Below, piece by piece: positions 31,480 through 40,297 of a stretch of 64,000 bases of DNA. The DNA is taken from NCBI RefSeq assembly GCF_009936035.1, contig NZ_QWEO01000010.1:1-64000 (forward strand), in the 5' to 3' direction. Origin of the DNA: Neglectibacter sp. X58. Its GTDB lineage: Bacteria; Bacillota; Clostridia; Oscillospirales; Acutalibacteraceae. The stretch's first letter is position 1. Each line of letters opens with the position of its first letter. The notes under the pieces were generated by a model. That model ran no database searches and was not told the origin of the DNA. It worked only from the letters and a program-made list of their open reading frames with translations. The translations under genes were made by a program, and so were the position numbers.

Positions 31480-31962
31480 TCACTTTCTGGGAGGCAGGGT
31501 GCTGTTGGCGGCTTCCATGGCAAGGGCTACCAGCAGCGCTGGCTGCTCGTTGTTGGAATAGCTGGTGTCGATAACGAATTTGCCGGGAAAGGCGTTGTCC
31601 TCGTTGCCGGCGTGCATCACCATATATTTGCCGTCATAGATATCATACTCATAGGCCATGATGTTCCCAAACAGCCGCCAGCGGTAACATTTCAGCTCAT
31701 ACCGGGCAACTCCATGGCTGCTGTACTTTTCCACAGTGCCAATCTGGTTTTCATCCTGCCAGATGGAAAATTTCCATTTTCCGAAAATCGTTTTCCGGCA
31801 GCGCACCCGGCCCAGCTCCACCCCGTTTTGGTTAAAAAGGCGGATTACATTTTCTTTTTCCTCTGGCGCTGCCACCACCTGGTAAGCCGGATGGCCTGTC
31901 TCCTCGTAAATGGTGTAGTCAGCCTCCCAGCTAAAGGGGCGCTTGTCAAAATACAGCTTCAT
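31480..31962 (-). CDS. LURP-one-related (tubby-like barrel) protein
   Basis: This 160-aa protein is beta-rich and begins MKLYFDKRPFSWEADYTIYEE, a pattern of the YxjI/LOR family, with NIMAYEYDIYDGKYMVMHAG and a closing helix PALLVALAMEAANS. The family's role in bacteria is unknown; phospholipid binding is suggested for tubby-like folds. Confidence 0.7.
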   Translation of the reverse strand: MKLYFDKRPFSWEADYTIYEETGHPAYQVVAAPEEKENVIRLFNQNGVELGRVRCRKTIFGKWKFSIWQDENQIGTVEKYSSHGVARYELKCYRWRLFGNIMAYEYDIYDGKYMVMHAGNEDNAFPGKFVIDTSYSNNEQPALLVALAMEAANSTLPPRK

Positions 31963-32050
31963 GCTTTATTGCCATGCGGATCGGCATGTGGACAAAGCAG
32001 GAAGAAACGCCTGCCTCTGCACCCGGTACCGCCCTTTCGTCAAGTTTTAT

Positions 32051-32767
32051 TTATGCGCCCAGCGTGTATGCCATAAAATCCTGGAAGCTGCCTGTTTCCG
32101 CGCCGGTTATGTCCGCGCCTTCCCTGTGCTCCAGGCAGTCTGTTATCAGGTATACGGCAATGCCAGCCTGCATGGCCGCCAAATCCTCCCTGCAGTCATT
32201 CCCTGCCATCAGGCATTCTTCCGGGCGCTTTCCTGTTTTTTCCAAAATTTCCCGGTAGTAGGCTGGGTTTGGCTTGCAGTAAGAAGAATTTTCATAGGCA
32301 GTCACCAGGGAGAAGTCCTCTGGGGCAAGCCCCAGCCAGCTTAAACGGGTTTTCACAGCAACCTCCGGGAAAACGGGGTTTGTGGCCAGTATCACGTCAT
32401 AGCCCTTTTCCCGCAGGCCCTGCACGGCTTTTTTCGCCAGAGGGTTTTCCCCTGTGGAAGCCCTGGCTTCGTGGAACTCCCGGGCATAAAAATCGTCAAA
32501 CTCTGGGCGGAGCAGCCGGGCCTTTTCCCCCAGGATATCCCCGAACACCTGCCAGAAGCGCTCGCAGTTGGGCGCGCCGCCATCGTTCTGTACCATGGCC
32601 TCTGTGCCCTTCCACACAGCGTCTGTCAGGGGCTTTGGCTCATACCCAAAGGGAGCGGCCTTTTTCGCCAGCAGGCCGAAATAGGTTCTGACAAAGGCTT
32701 CTGCGTCCATGGGCAGCAGGGTGCCGTCCAAATCAAATAGAATAGTGGTTACGCTTTTTTCCAACAA
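32051..32767 (-). CDS. HAD-superfamily hydrolase
   Basis: About 238 aa with HAD motif I TILFDLDGTLLPMD, motif II VILATNP, Lys in CKPNPAYYREIL and motif IV MAGNDCREDLAAMQAG. Likely a phosphatase of small phosphometabolites. The start is uncertain: TTG codons at 32767 and 32764 follow AAAGGGA. A longer open frame upstream has no ribosome site and non-protein-like composition. Confidence 0.85.
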   Translation of the reverse strand: MLEKSVTTILFDLDGTLLPMDAEAFVRTYFGLLAKKAAPFGYEPKPLTDAVWKGTEAMVQNDGGAPNCERFWQVFGDILGEKARLLRPEFDDFYAREFHEARASTGENPLAKKAVQGLREKGYDVILATNPVFPEVAVKTRLSWLGLAPEDFSLVTAYENSSYCKPNPAYYREILEKTGKRPEECLMAGNDCREDLAAMQAGIAVYLITDCLEHREGADITGAETGSFQDFMAYTLGA

Positions 32768-32823
32768 AACATTTCCCTTTCTTCTGCCTTCGCTGGGCCG
32801 CGGCCCCGCTCTGGGGCGACCTG

Positions 32824-33183
32824 CTACACTGCCGCTTTCGTTGCCGTCACATCCACCCCAGTTCCGGCCACATTGTGAATGACCACGTCCCCGATATGGA
32901 CAGGGGCCTTTATGACGGCCCTGCGGATTTCCTCCATGCAGGCAAAAATCTTCTCCTTGGGAATGTCGGTTTTGGTGCGCACAGAGGTAACGGGCACGCT
33001 TGCCCCCTCCACCTTCACTGTGGAGGTGACCGTGCGGGTGGGGGCGGTCACTTCTTTTCTGCCGTATTCCTCCCCACGCTTGCAAGTGTTCCCGGTGACA
33101 GACACCACCTTGCCACTTTCGTCCAGCTCTACCTTTAAAGGACAGCCCAGAGGGCAGCTAATACATGTAAGTTCCCGTACCAT
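32824..33183 (-). CDS. DUF1667 protein
   Basis: This 119-aa protein has an N-terminal Cys cluster (LTCISCPLGCPLKVE, later NTCKRGEEY) and VTSTVKVEGASVPVTSVRTK, diagnostic of DUF1667. It is normally the third gene after two flavoproteins in glycerol-3-phosphate dehydrogenase-like operons and probably carries an iron-sulfur centre. It lies 2 nt after the oxidoreductase gene. Confidence 0.9.
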   Translation of the reverse strand: MVRELTCISCPLGCPLKVELDESGKVVSVTGNTCKRGEEYGRKEVTAPTRTVTSTVKVEGASVPVTSVRTKTDIPKEKIFACMEEIRRAVIKAPVHIGDVVIHNVAGTGVDVTATKAAV

Positions 33184-33185
33184 CC

Positions 33186-34460
33186 TTATTTCCCCTCCTG
33201 CCCGTCAGTGGCTTCCACCACGATTTCCTGTTCCGTTCCTGTAAACCATTCTTTCTTCAGCAGCACCTGTTCCATTTCCCCGGGGGCCATCACAGGCCTG
33301 GGGCGCTTCAAGACCTCTTTGCCGTCAATGAGCACCCGTACTGCGGCCTTCCGCATGTTGCGGCCCACCCGGAAGCGCACCACAGCCGCATCCCCCATGC
33401 GCTGGGGAGAGATGCTGGCAGGCACTGTATAGCGCACAGCCCCTGCGGGCTGTAAGGGGATTTCCTGCTGTCCCCCTTCCCGGCCCTCCCGGACAAACCG
33501 GGCGGCGCTGCGGCCTGCCTGCTGGGCCTCCTCAGAGACGTAATCCACCAGGTCGTGGACATGCAGCACGTTGCCGCAGGCGAATACGCCGGGGATGCTG
33601 GTTTCTAACTGTTCATTGACCACAGGCCCGCTGGTGACAGGGGAAAGGGACACGCCCACAGCCTTGGAAAGCTCGTTTTCCGGAATCAGCCCTACGGAAA
33701 GCAGCAGGGTGTCGCAGTCGAAGTGCTCCTCTGTGCCAGGAATGGGCTTGAGCTTTTCGTCCACCCGGGCAATGGTTACGCCAGTGACGCGCTCCTTGCC
33801 TTCAATGTCCACCACTGTGTGGCTCAGTTTCAGGGGGATGCCGTAATCGTCCAGGCACTGGACAATGTTCCGCTTGAGGCCCCCGGAATAGGGCATCAGC
33901 TCCGCCACGCACAGCACCTTAGCACCCTCCAGGGTCATGCGGCGGGCCATAATCAGGCCGATGTCGCCGCTGCCCAGGATGACCACCCGGCGCCCGGGCA
34001 GGTATCCCTCCATGTTCACTAAGCGCTGGGCCGTGCCCGCAGAGAAAATGCCCGCAGGCCGGGTGCCCGGGATGTTCAAGGCGCCCCGGGGCCGCTCCCG
34101 GCAGCCCATGCACAGCACGGCGGCCTTGGCCTCTGTTTGCAGAAGGCCGTCCTGGCGGCTTACGGAGGTGACAACCACCGAATCCCCCTGGCGCTGCAAA
34201 TCCACCACCGTAGTGCTTAAAAGGTGGGGGATGCCCATTTCCCGGGCCTTTTCTATGTACCGGGCGGCATACTCCGGCCCGGTAAGTTCTTCTTTAAAGG
34301 TATGCAGCCCAAAGCCGTTGTGGATGCACTGGTTGAGGATGCCTCCCAGCTCTTTTTCCCGCTCCAGGATAATAACATCCTCCACGCCGCTTTCCCGGGC
34401 CGCAATAGCAGCCGCCAGCCCCGCCGGGCCGCCGCCGATGATAACAATGTCATGCTTCAT
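33186..34460 (-). CDS. NAD(P)/FAD-dependent oxidoreductase partner of DUF1667
   Basis: This 424-aa protein has an N-terminal FAD site (IVIIGGGPAGLAAAIAARES), ELGGILNQCIHNGFGL and a second dinucleotide fold RRVVILGSGDIGLIMARR, with IPGVFACGNVLHVHDLVDYV near the end. It resembles the GlpB-like subunit of three-gene anaerobic glycerol-3-phosphate dehydrogenase operons. The GlpA-like catalytic gene that usually precedes it is not next to it; a double-hairpin leader is there instead. Confidence 0.85.
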   Translation of the reverse strand: MKHDIVIIGGGPAGLAAAIAARESGVEDVIILEREKELGGILNQCIHNGFGLHTFKEELTGPEYAARYIEKAREMGIPHLLSTTVVDLQRQGDSVVVTSVSRQDGLLQTEAKAAVLCMGCRERPRGALNIPGTRPAGIFSAGTAQRLVNMEGYLPGRRVVILGSGDIGLIMARRMTLEGAKVLCVAELMPYSGGLKRNIVQCLDDYGIPLKLSHTVVDIEGKERVTGVTIARVDEKLKPIPGTEEHFDCDTLLLSVGLIPENELSKAVGVSLSPVTSGPVVNEQLETSIPGVFACGNVLHVHDLVDYVSEEAQQAGRSAARFVREGREGGQQEIPLQPAGAVRYTVPASISPQRMGDAAVVRFRVGRNMRKAAVRVLIDGKEVLKRPRPVMAPGEMEQVLLKKEWFTGTEQEIVVEATDGQEGK

Positions 34461-34475
34461 GGCAATTCCTCCCTG

Positions 34476-34530
34476 TTGGGGCGCTGCCCCAAACCCCGCC
34501 AGGGAAACTCTTTGAAAAAAGCTTCCCTGG
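34476..34530 (-). repeat. Double-hairpin leader repeat (family A), copy 2
   Basis: On the minus strand CCAGGGAA.../...TTTCCCTGG, linker CGGGGTTT, then GGGGC/GCCCC. It lies just before the oxidoreductase start in the same orientation. Confidence 0.6.
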
Positions 34531-34569
34531 ACTCTTTAAAAACTTCCAATTTACAGCCGCCCCGGGAAC

Positions 34570-34683
34570 GCGATGGCCTCTGTAAGCGCGGAATTTATTC
34601 CGCAGCGAAAGACTTTCTGCCACGTCCCCCGCGTCCCAGATGCAACGTTACGTTGCCGCGTCACAGATCCAACGTTACGTTGG
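34570..34683 (-). repeat. Palindrome-bearing repeat after infB
   Basis: It starts at the infB stop on the minus strand: CCAACGTAACGTTGG, a linker with GACGCGG, GCAACGTAACGTTGC, a linker with GACGCGGGGGACG, GCGGAATAAATTCCGC and a conserved end (34570-34594). The same order and end occur at 37839-38037. Confidence 0.7.
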
Positions 34684-37071
34684 CTAGTCGCGGTACTCTT
34701 CCATTTCGTAGGCTTCCAGGATGTCGCCCTGCTTGATGTCGGAGAACTTCTCCAGGGTGATGCCGCAGTCATAGCCGTCGGCAACCTCCTTCACATCGTC
34801 CTTAAAGCGCCGCAGGGAGGCAATCTTGTCGTCTGCCACGATGATGCCGTCCCGCACCACCCGGACAAGAGCGTTGCGGGTGATTTTTCCGGCTGTCACA
34901 TGGCCGCCGATAACCATGCCCACGTTGGAAATCTTGTAAGTCTCCCGGCACTCGGCGCGGCCCAGGGAAACCTCCCGGTACTTGGGCGCCAGCATACCCT
35001 TCATGGCAGACTCAATTTCCTCAATGCAGTCATAGATAATGCGGTACAGCCGCATATCCACCCCGTCCCGCTTGGCGCTTTCCTCCGCAACAGGATCCGG
35101 CCGGACATTAAAGCCCACGATAATGGCGTTGGAAGCGTTTGCCAGCATGACATCGCTTTCGTTCACAGCGCCCACAGCCCCGTGGATAATGTGTACCCGC
35201 ACTTCCTCGTTGGAAAGCTTTTCCAAAGACTGCCGCACAGCCTCCACAGAGCCTTGCACGTCTGCCTTGACGATGATTTTCAGCTCCTTCATCTCGCCTT
35301 CCTTCATCTGCTCGAAGAGGTTATCCAGGGTAACCTTGGTCTGCGCCCGGAAGGTTTCCTCCTTCTGCTCGGTAAGGCGCTGCTCCACCAGTTCCCGGGC
35401 AAGGCGCTCGTCCGATACGGCGTTGAAGATGTCGCCGCCCACAGGCACGTCGTTCAGGCCCGTAATCTCAACAGGCACAGAAGGCCCGGCCTCCTGGCCC
35501 CTTCTGCCCTTGTCGTCCATCATGGAGCGCACCCGGCCCACGGTGGTGCCGGCCACAATAATATCCCCTGCGTGGAGGGTGCCGTTTTGCACCAGCACAG
35601 TGGCAATGGGGCCCATGCCCTTGTCTAAGCGCGCCTCCACCACAGTGCCCTTGGCGGCGCGGTCGGGATTGGCCTTTAGTTCCATCATATCGGCAGTGAG
35701 GATGATCATCTCCAAAAGGTCGTTCATGCCCTCTTTGGTGTGGGCAGACACTGGGATGCAAGGGGTGTCGCCGCCCCAGGCCTCGGGCACCAGCTCGTAT
35801 TCCGTAAGCTGCTCCATAACCCGCTCCGGGTTTGCCCCCACCTTATCCATCTTGTTGATAGCCACAATAATGGAAACCCCGGCGGCCTTGGCGTGGTTGA
35901 TGGCCTCCACCGTCTGGGGCATAATGCCGTCGTCCGCCGCCACCACCAGCACAGCAATGTCCGTCACCTGGGCGCCCCTGGCGCGCATGGTGGTAAAGGC
36001 AGCATGGCCGGGGGTGTCCAGGAAGGTTACGTCCCTGTCGCCCACCTTTACCCGGTATGCGCCGATGTGCTGGGTAATGCCGCCTGCCTCGCCCTCTGTC
36101 ACATTAGAGTGGCGGATGGCGTCCAGAATGGAGGTTTTGCCATGATCCACGTGGCCCATAACCACCACCACAGGGGCGCGGGGCGCCAGGTTTGCCTCTT
36201 CGTCCTCGCTGTCGTCAATAATGCGCTCCTCAATGGTGACCACCACTTCTTTTTCCACCTTGGCGTGGAATTCGTCTGCCACTAACACCGCGGTGTCAAA
36301 GTCGATGGCGTCGTTGATAGCGGCGAACACCCCCAGGCCCATCAGCTTTTTGATAACCTCCGGGGCGGAAACCTTTAAGCGCAGGGCAAACTCGCCCACC
36401 GTGATTTCCTCCGGCACCTCAATGGTGATATGCTTTGCCTTGCGCTCCTGGGCAATGCGGCGCAAACGCTCGGCCTCTGTCTCCCGCTTGCCCCGGCGCT
36501 GCTGGCCCCGGCGCTGCTGGTTCCGGTTGGTGAACTTCTGCTTTGTCACAACATTGTCGTTCCGGGCGCCCACCTTCTGATCCGCAAGGCGGTCGTATTT
36601 CTCGCTGTATTTGTCAATGTTCACGTTAGACGTGCGGGTATCCACCACCCGGCGCACAGGCTGCTTCGGCTCCCGCACCTGCACAGGGGCCTGCTGCTTT
36701 CCGGAAGCAGGCGCGGCGGGCTTCTCCGGCTGCTTTGCCTGGGCCTGCTGGGGCTTTTGCCCCTTCTTTTCCTGGGGCTTCGCGCCCTTATTCGGCTGCT
36801 GCCTGTTCCCCGCTTTCTGGGCCGGGGCCTCTTCCTGGGGCTTTTCCGCCTGCGCCGCGGGAGCGGCGGTGCGCTCGGCAAAATAACTGTCCAGGCTTTC
36901 CATGTTCCGCTGCTGGGTAAAGCTTTCCAGCACAATGTCCAGCTCGTTTTCCTCCAGCGCGGTCATATATTTCTTGGGTTCGGGAAAGAACTTGGCCAAA
37001 GTATCTATAACCTCCTTGTTGGGGATGTTCAGATCCTTCGCCACCTCCCGCACTCTGTATTTCACCATCAT
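34684..37071 (-). CDS. infB: Translation initiation factor IF-2
   Basis: This 795-aa GTPase brings initiator tRNA to the 30S subunit. Residues 1-52 form the IF2_N domain ([19 protein letters not shown]), 65-200 an Ala/Pro/Gln/Lys-rich linker, then a second N domain, the G domain near 305 ([22 protein letters not shown]) and the C-terminal domains. AGGAGGAATTTGCTT sets ATG 37071. The start overlaps the ylxQ-like stop. Its stop is followed directly by a palindromic repeat, not rbfA. Confidence 0.97.
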   Translation of the reverse strand: MMVKYRVREVAKDLNIPNKEVIDTLAKFFPEPKKYMTALEENELDIVLESFTQQRNMESLDSYFAERTAAPAAQAEKPQEEAPAQKAGNRQQPNKGAKPQEKKGQKPQQAQAKQPEKPAAPASGKQQAPVQVREPKQPVRRVVDTRTSNVNIDKYSEKYDRLADQKVGARNDNVVTKQKFTNRNQQRRGQQRRGKRETEAERLRRIAQERKAKHITIEVPEEITVGEFALRLKVSAPEVIKKLMGLGVFAAINDAIDFDTAVLVADEFHAKVEKEVVVTIEERIIDDSEDEEANLAPRAPVVVVMGHVDHGKTSILDAIRHSNVTEGEAGGITQHIGAYRVKVGDRDVTFLDTPGHAAFTTMRARGAQVTDIAVLVVAADDGIMPQTVEAINHAKAAGVSIIVAINKMDKVGANPERVMEQLTEYELVPEAWGGDTPCIPVSAHTKEGMNDLLEMIILTADMMELKANPDRAAKGTVVEARLDKGMGPIATVLVQNGTLHAGDIIVAGTTVGRVRSMMDDKGRRGQEAGPSVPVEITGLNDVPVGGDIFNAVSDERLARELVEQRLTEQKEETFRAQTKVTLDNLFEQMKEGEMKELKIIVKADVQGSVEAVRQSLEKLSNEEVRVHIIHGAVGAVNESDVMLANASNAIIVGFNVRPDPVAEESAKRDGVDMRLYRIIYDCIEEIESAMKGMLAPKYREVSLGRAECRETYKISNVGMVIGGHVTAGKITRNALVRVVRDGIIVADDKIASLRRFKDDVKEVADGYDCGITLEKFSDIKQGDILEAYEMEEYRD

Positions 37072-37397
37072 AAGCAAATTCCTCCTTCTCGCTTCACAGC
37101 CTCTTTAAGCTCCAGCAGGGCTTTGGAAAACCCCTCGTCTGTCACAGCCAGCACCCCGGCCCTGACCCCGCAGGCTTTTCCCAGCTCTGCCATAGGCGCT
37201 TCCACCCGCACGCAGGGAATTTTCGCCCTCTCCGCTTCAAAACGCAAATTTTTGTAAGTCTTGCCGGAAATATCAGCCGCCGCCAGCAGCAGCCTTGCCT
37301 TGCCGTCCCGGGCGGCCTGGGCGCACAGGTCAAAGCCGCCCAGCACCTTGCCGGCGCGCCTTGCCAGCCCCAGCAGCGACAGCACCTTATCCGCCAT
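37068..37397 (-). CDS. L7Ae/L30e-family RNA-binding protein (YlxQ type)
   Basis: This 109-aa protein reads [21 protein letters not shown] at the start (quoted in part) and [16 protein letters not shown], as in YlxQ, the K-turn binding protein of nusA-infB operons. It overlaps ylxR (ATGGCGGATAA) upstream and infB downstream. Confidence 0.88.
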   Translation of the reverse strand: MADKVLSLLGLARRAGKVLGGFDLCAQAARDGKARLLLAAADISGKTYKNLRFEAERAKIPCVRVEAPMAELGKACGVRAGVLAVTDEGFSKALLELKEAVKREGGICL

Positions 37398-37677
37398 CGG
37401 CACCCATCTCCTTTTCCATCTGTTCATATACCCCGTCCGGGATCTTGCAGGAAAACGCACGTTCCAGCCTTCTTGCCTTCCTGGCCTTTTGCAGGCAGGA
37501 AAGGCTCCGGCAGATATAGGCCCCCCGCCCGGGCTTCTTCCCGGTCAAATCCAGGGAGATTTCCGGCGGGACCCCTTCTTCCTTCTCAGGCCCCCGCACC
37601 ACCCGTACCAGCTCTTTTTTGGGCTTCATTTCCCCGCAGCCCGTACACATCCGCAGGGGGATCTTCTTCTGCTTCAT
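37387..37677 (-). CDS. YlxR-family RNA-binding protein
   Basis: This 96-aa protein has LRMCTGCGEMKPKKELVRVVR (quoted in part) and GRGAYICRSLSCLQKA, the DUF448/YlxR motifs. GAGGGAGGGCAGGAA precedes ATG 37677. It belongs to the nusA-infB operon, although 360 bp of repeats separate it from nusA. Confidence 0.9.
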   Translation of the reverse strand: MKQKKIPLRMCTGCGEMKPKKELVRVVRGPEKEEGVPPEISLDLTGKKPGRGAYICRSLSCLQKARKARRLERAFSCKIPDGVYEQMEKEMGADGG

Positions 37678-37700
37678 TTCCTGCCCTCCCTCCTGAGGCC

Positions 37701-37746
37701 GTGGGGCTTCGCCCCACACCCCGCAAACCTTTTTGTAAAAAGGTTT
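37701..37746 (-). repeat. Double-hairpin leader repeat (family A), copy 3
   Basis: Minus strand: AAACCTTTTT/AAAAAGGTTT, linker GCGGGGTGT, GTGGGGC/GCCCCAC. It lies directly before ylxR in the sense orientation. Confidence 0.65.
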
Positions 37747-37838
37747 GATCCAAAAACCAAGCTACAGGCCGCAGCGCATCGGCCTACTATCCTTACTGTC
37801 TCTGTATATAAGGGCGCTTCGGGAGCGCCCTGAACACG

Positions 37839-38037
37839 CGATGGCCTCTGTAAGCGCGGAATTTATTCCGCGGCGAAAGGTTTCCGCCTGCGCTCCCCGC
37901 GTCTCGGGTGAAGCGTCACGCTTCCGCGGCGGAAGGTTTCCGCCTGCGTTCCCCGCGTCTCGGGTGAAGCGTCACGCTTCCGCGGCGAAAGGTTTCCGCC
38001 TGCGTTCCCCGCGTCTCAGAGCCAACGTTACGTTGGC
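37839..38037 (-). repeat. Tandem palindrome-bearing repeat after nusA
   Basis: About 56-bp units of a conserved linker (GACGCGGGGAACGCAGGCGG...) alternate with palindromes: GCCAACGTAACGTTGGC, then GCGGAAGCGTGACGCTTC twice, then GCGGAATAAATTCCGC. Stem sequences differ but stay self-complementary. The element begins 2 nt after the nusA stop. Confidence 0.75.
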
Positions 38038-38038
38038 G

Positions 38039-39124
38039 TCACGCTTCCTCGCCGTAGAAGCCGCTTTCGGGCTTGATGTCAATTTTCCAGCCGGTCAGCT
38101 TGGCGGCAAGGCGGGCATTCTGGCCCTTGTTGCCGATAGCCAGGGAAAGCTGGCTGTCGGGCACTGTCACCTTGCAGGAACGGGAACCGTCCTCGGCGGC
38201 CTCCACCTTCAGCACGCTTGCCGGGGACAGGGCTGCCGCAATGAACTTCTGGGGATCGTCGCTGTATTCCACAATGTCGATTTTCTCCCCGCCCAGTTCG
38301 TCCACAATCTCCGACACCCGGGCGCCCCGGGTGCCAATGCAGGCGCCCACAGCGTCCACGTCCGGGTTGTGGCTCTGCACGGCCAGCTTTGTGCGGGAGC
38401 CGGCCTCCCTGGATACAGCCTTTATCTCCACTGTGCCGTCATAGATTTCCGGCACCTCCGTCTCAAACATGCGCTTTACCAAGTCCGGGTGGGTGCGGGA
38501 GATAATGGCCTTGGGGCCTTTCTCCGTTTCCCTTACATCGACTACATATACTTTTATGTAGTCTCCCTCGTTTACGCTTTCCCCGCCAATCTGCTCGTTC
38601 TTGGGCAGCACAGCTTCCGCCTTGCCGATGCGCAGGGAAATGGCCCCGGTTTTCGGGTCAATGCGCTCCACCAGGCCGCTTACCAGCTCCTGGTGCTTGC
38701 TCTGGAATTCCTGCATCATCTGGCCCCGCTCGCTGTCCCGGATGCCCTGGCGGATAATGTTCCGGGCTGTCTGGGCTGCCACGCGCCCAAACTGCTTGGT
38801 GTCCAGCTTAATGCCCACCTGCTCCCCTAAAAGGGCCAGGGGGTTTATCTCCCTTGCCAGATCATAGAGGATTTCCCGGTTGGAATCCTCCACCTCTTCC
38901 ACCACGGTTTTCAGCAGGTATACGTCAAACCGCCCGGTGTTTGCATCCACCCGCACGTCCACTTCTTCGTTGCCATAGTTGTTTTTGCAGGCTGTGGCAA
39001 TCGCCTTCTTGATTTTGTCCAGCATAAAATCTACCGGGATGCCCTTTTCCTTTTCCAAAAGCCCCAAGGCCACAAACAATTCCTCGTTGCCCTGCTGCTC
39101 CGGCTCCTTCTTCTTCCGCGCCAT
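38039..39124 (-). CDS. nusA: Transcription termination/antitermination protein NusA
   Basis: This 361-aa protein has the NusA N-terminal domain (KGIPVDFMLDKIKKAIATACK, quoted in part), an S1 domain near 135-200 (GLVERIDPKTGAISLRIG) and KH domains with CIGTRGARVSEIVDELGGEKIDIV and LAIGNKGQNARLAAKLTGWKIDI (quoted in part). It lacks C-terminal acidic repeats, as usual in Firmicutes. It pauses or antiterminates RNA polymerase. Confidence 0.96.
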   Translation of the reverse strand: MARKKKEPEQQGNEELFVALGLLEKEKGIPVDFMLDKIKKAIATACKNNYGNEEVDVRVDANTGRFDVYLLKTVVEEVEDSNREILYDLAREINPLALLGEQVGIKLDTKQFGRVAAQTARNIIRQGIRDSERGQMMQEFQSKHQELVSGLVERIDPKTGAISLRIGKAEAVLPKNEQIGGESVNEGDYIKVYVVDVRETEKGPKAIISRTHPDLVKRMFETEVPEIYDGTVEIKAVSREAGSRTKLAVQSHNPDVDAVGACIGTRGARVSEIVDELGGEKIDIVEYSDDPQKFIAAALSPASVLKVEAAEDGSRSCKVTVPDSQLSLAIGNKGQNARLAAKLTGWKIDIKPESGFYGEEA

Positions 39125-39173
39125 TTTTCCAAACCACTCCTTATTATATCAAATACTTGCCGTTGTGCCAGAG

Positions 39174-39608
39174 TCATGTGACGGTAAAACCCGTCCACTC
39201 TATTTTGTTATGCATCATAATGTCATCTGTTTTTTCCATTCCCAGCTTTTCATAAAAGGGGACGGCGTTTTCATGGGGGCAGGTGTACAGTATAATGTCC
39301 TTTTCGCCGCCGGCTGTTTCCAGGGCCTTTTCCACCAGCGCCCGCCCAATCCCCTGGCCAGTGCAGGAGCGTATCACGCCCAGGTCTGTGATAAACAGCC
39401 AGTAGGCAAAGTCTGTAATGCCGAAGCACACCCCTGAAAGGGCGCCTGCGCTGTCCCGGGCTGTAAGGGAAATGGAAGCGTTTCCCACCAGCTTTTCTAT
39501 GCGGGCCTCAAAGCGCTCCCGGGGATATTGGCTGCTCAGGTCTGTGTGCTTTAAAAACTCTATATATTCCGCTGCCGCAAGCCTTTCTGCCTGTATGGTG
39601 AACTCCAT
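39174..39608 (-). CDS. GNAT-family N-acetyltransferase
   Basis: This 144-aa protein has the acetyl-CoA motif LGVIRSCTGQGIGRALVEKAL and a closing VPFYEKLGMEKTDDIM. AGGAGCAGTAAA precedes the ATG. It sits 10 nt after rimP and 49 nt before nusA, inside an operon that is normally contiguous. Substrate unknown; a ribosome or translation target would fit but is only inference. Confidence 0.88.
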   Translation of the reverse strand: MEFTIQAERLAAAEYIEFLKHTDLSSQYPRERFEARIEKLVGNASISLTARDSAGALSGVCFGITDFAYWLFITDLGVIRSCTGQGIGRALVEKALETAGGEKDIILYTCPHENAVPFYEKLGMEKTDDIMMHNKIEWTGFTVT

Positions 39609-39618
39609 TTTACTGCTC

Positions 39619-40107
39619 CTAAAAATCGTCGTCCATTACCGTAACAGAAACGCACTCCTTCTTTTCAAAGCTTGCGGAGGTTTCCTCGTCCAGCCGGACT
39701 TCAAAGGAACCGGGAGGCGTGAAATCCACCAGCTCCCCGGAAAGCTCCCGCCTGCCGTCCTCCAGGGGCCGGATCAGCTTCACCTTCACCGGCGCGCCCA
39801 GATACGCTTCAAAATGCTCGGGCCGTGTCAGCTTCCGGTTCAGCCCCGGCGAGGACACCTCCAGCATATATTCCTGGGGGATGGGATCCTCCTTGTCCAG
39901 CTCCGGGCTGAGGGCGTGGGTCATGTCCACGCAGTCGTCTATGCCCACGCCGTCTTCCTTGTCGATGAAAATGCGCAGATACCACTGGGCGCCTTCCTTT
40001 ACAAACTGTACGTCCCACAGCATCAGGTGAAGCCCAGCGGCTAACGGCTCTGCCATCTGCCGCACCCGTTCCGCCACGCTGCCTTTCTTTTTTGTCCCTG
40101 CTTCCAA
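39619..40107 (-). CDS. rimP: Ribosome maturation factor RimP
   Basis: This 162-aa protein has YLRIFIDKEDGVGIDDCVDMTHALS and YMLEVSSPGLNRKLTRPEHFEAYLG (quoted in part), the RimP signatures. A TTG start at 40107 is chosen because AAGGGGAGGCGC precedes it. It is the first gene of the nusA-infB operon. Confidence 0.93.
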   Translation of the reverse strand: MEAGTKKKGSVAERVRQMAEPLAAGLHLMLWDVQFVKEGAQWYLRIFIDKEDGVGIDDCVDMTHALSPELDKEDPIPQEYMLEVSSPGLNRKLTRPEHFEAYLGAPVKVKLIRPLEDGRRELSGELVDFTPPGSFEVRLDEETSASFEKKECVSVTVMDDDF

Positions 40108-40189
40108 GCGCCTCCCCTTCCTTTCCTGCCAAAGCAAACGAAAGAGCGGGTCGCCCCACTCTTTCATCATCCTTCCTATTACCATATCT

Positions 40190-40218
40190 AGTATACCACC
40201 CGGTTCCCCAAAAATCAA
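40190..40218 (-). promoter_or_regulatory. SigA promoter of the rimP-nusA-infB operon
   Basis: Minus strand TTGATT (40218-40213), 17-nt spacer, TATACT (40195-40190). A leader stem GAAAGAG/CTCTTTC follows at about 40140-40166. Confidence 0.65.
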
Positions 40219-40297
40219 GGGCAAACCTACAGTTTTTCCAAGGTTTACAGGCCTTTTTGCCGGCAAAGAGGCCTGCGGGCCTCTCTCCCGGCTGCTG

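Noticed and set aside
32770-33085. N-terminal extension of the HAD hydrolase frame
   Set aside because: It is antisense-like, His/Arg/Gly-rich and overlaps the DUF1667 gene; the HAD motif starts after a ribosome site near 32775.
35039-36285. Long plus-strand frames opposite infB
   Set aside because: They are antisense to the IF-2 G domain with Ser/Arg/His-rich composition and no motif.
37860-38037. Regular repeats resembling a CRISPR array
   Set aside because: Units are tandem with near-identical linkers and variable palindromes; there are no unique spacers and no cas genes.
37745-38830. 361-codon plus-strand frame over the repeats and nusA
   Set aside because: It is built from repeat DNA and nusA antisense; no ribosome site.
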